Positions 63,791-64,000 of a stretch of 64,000 nt of DNA are shown in pieces. Each line of letters begins with the position of its first letter. Within the stretch, counting starts at the first letter, position 1. Source of the stretch: Kurthia populi (lineage in GTDB: Bacteria > Bacillota > Bacilli > Bacillales_A > Planococcaceae). The translations under genes were made by a program, and so were the position numbers. The stretch lies in NCBI RefSeq assembly GCF_042686175.1, contig NZ_JBHUOR010000141.1, positions 1-64,000 on the forward strand. The letters are read 5' to 3'. The notes beneath the pieces are model-generated. The model searched no databases. It was given only the letters and a program-made list of their open reading frames with translations, and had not been told where the DNA came from.

Positions 63791-64000
63791 TTAGCCAATA
63801 CCTATCAACTCCATGTATTGCCGCATCGAGACAAACATAAATTTAAATAACTGCTGCATCACCTCAGACATTACTGTAAACATAACAACCATTGTGACAA
63901 ACGCCACAAAAATCTTCACTGGAAAACCGATTACAAAAATATTAAGTTGTGGCACAGTTTTTGCAACAATTCCTAGGGCTAAATCAGTCAAAAATACAGT
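63791..64000 (-). CDS. fliR: Flagellar export protein FliR, C-terminal part (cut by window edge)
   Basis: The open frame runs off the window end at 64000; only the last 69 residues are visible. They read LTDLALGIVAKTVPQLNIFVIGFPVKIFVAF, a typical FliR/SctT C-terminal pattern with membrane helices, followed by the final LFKFMFVSMRQYMELIGIG. Its position directly before flhB matches the standard fliR-flhB-flhA order. The TTG at 63991 is an internal leucine codon, not a start. Confidence 0.9.
   Translation of the reverse strand, partial: TVFLTDLALGIVAKTVPQLNIFVIGFPVKIFVAFVTMVVMFTVMSEVMQQLFKFMFVSMRQYMELIGIG

Noticed and set aside
1..64000. CRISPR arrays, tRNA or rRNA genes, prophage or insertion sequences
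   Set aside because: No regularly spaced repeats, cloverleaf-like sequences, transposase or phage genes were seen; the only mobile element is the group II intron.

Overview
This 64 kb window is a chromosomal segment of a low-GC Gram-positive bacterium (Bacillales). Gene order follows the Bacillus subtilis fla/che-sigD-rpsB ... polC-nusA-infB ... pnp ... recA-rny-ymdB segment almost throughout. The proteins look like those of the Planococcaceae/Caryophanaceae (Lysinibacillus-Kurthia group); this placement is inference from protein resemblance. Several sporulation-linked genes that B. subtilis carries here (ylxY, ymxH, spoVFA/spoVFB, dapG, tepA) are absent, which would fit a motile non-spore-former. 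Every confident gene lies on the minus strand, so transcription runs from high to low coordinates.

Layout, in the direction of transcription. (1) 64.0-51.7 kb: end of the fla/che operon: fliR (cut by the window edge), flhB, flhA, flhF, flhG, cheB, cheA, cheW, cheC, cheD, a small two-TM protein, a long nested palindrome, sigD, a small orphan protein and a swrB homologue. (2) 51.5-44.2 kb: rpsB, tsf, pyrH, frr, uppS, cdsA, dxr, rseP (translation, UMP kinase, undecaprenyl and phospholipid precursors, site-2 protease). (3) 44.1-28.0 kb: proS, polC, then rimP-nusA-rnpM-ylxQ-infB-ylxP-rbfA-truB-ribF-rpsO-pnp. (4) 27.9-20.2 kb: M16 peptidase, asd, dapA, an RNase J2-like protein and the SpoIIIE/FtsK translocase. 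(5) 20.0-14.3 kb: a GntR regulator and a nucleoside ABC importer (nupNOPQ). (6) 14.2-8.2 kb: an inactive/active M16 pair, an SDR, a DUF3388 protein, rodZ and pgsA. (7) 8.2-0.16 kb: cinA, recA, rny and ymdB.

The most striking feature is recA, split by a 2,758-nt group II intron (3476-6233) that encodes a complete reverse transcriptase/maturase/HNH protein. The splice sites can be set to the base. The intron starts GTGTG and ends AT, domain V has its GAAA tetraloop and two-base bulge, and joining the exons restores a 355-codon RecA frame through the conserved GLQARLMSQALRK motif. A near-consensus SOS box and a good sigma-A promoter precede recA.

Other points worth attention: a 154-nt spacer with a possible pseudoknot between ylxQ and infB, where IF2 has lost its usual N-terminal domain; a 126-nt nested palindrome upstream of sigD; structured leaders before rpsB and rpsO; a promoter bracketed by a perfect 10-bp inverted repeat before ymfF; tandem heptamers before the GntR gene; and an RNase J paralogue with two altered metal-site residues. 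No tRNA, rRNA, CRISPR array, prophage or insertion sequence was seen. No gene-free stretch over 300 nt exists outside the intron.
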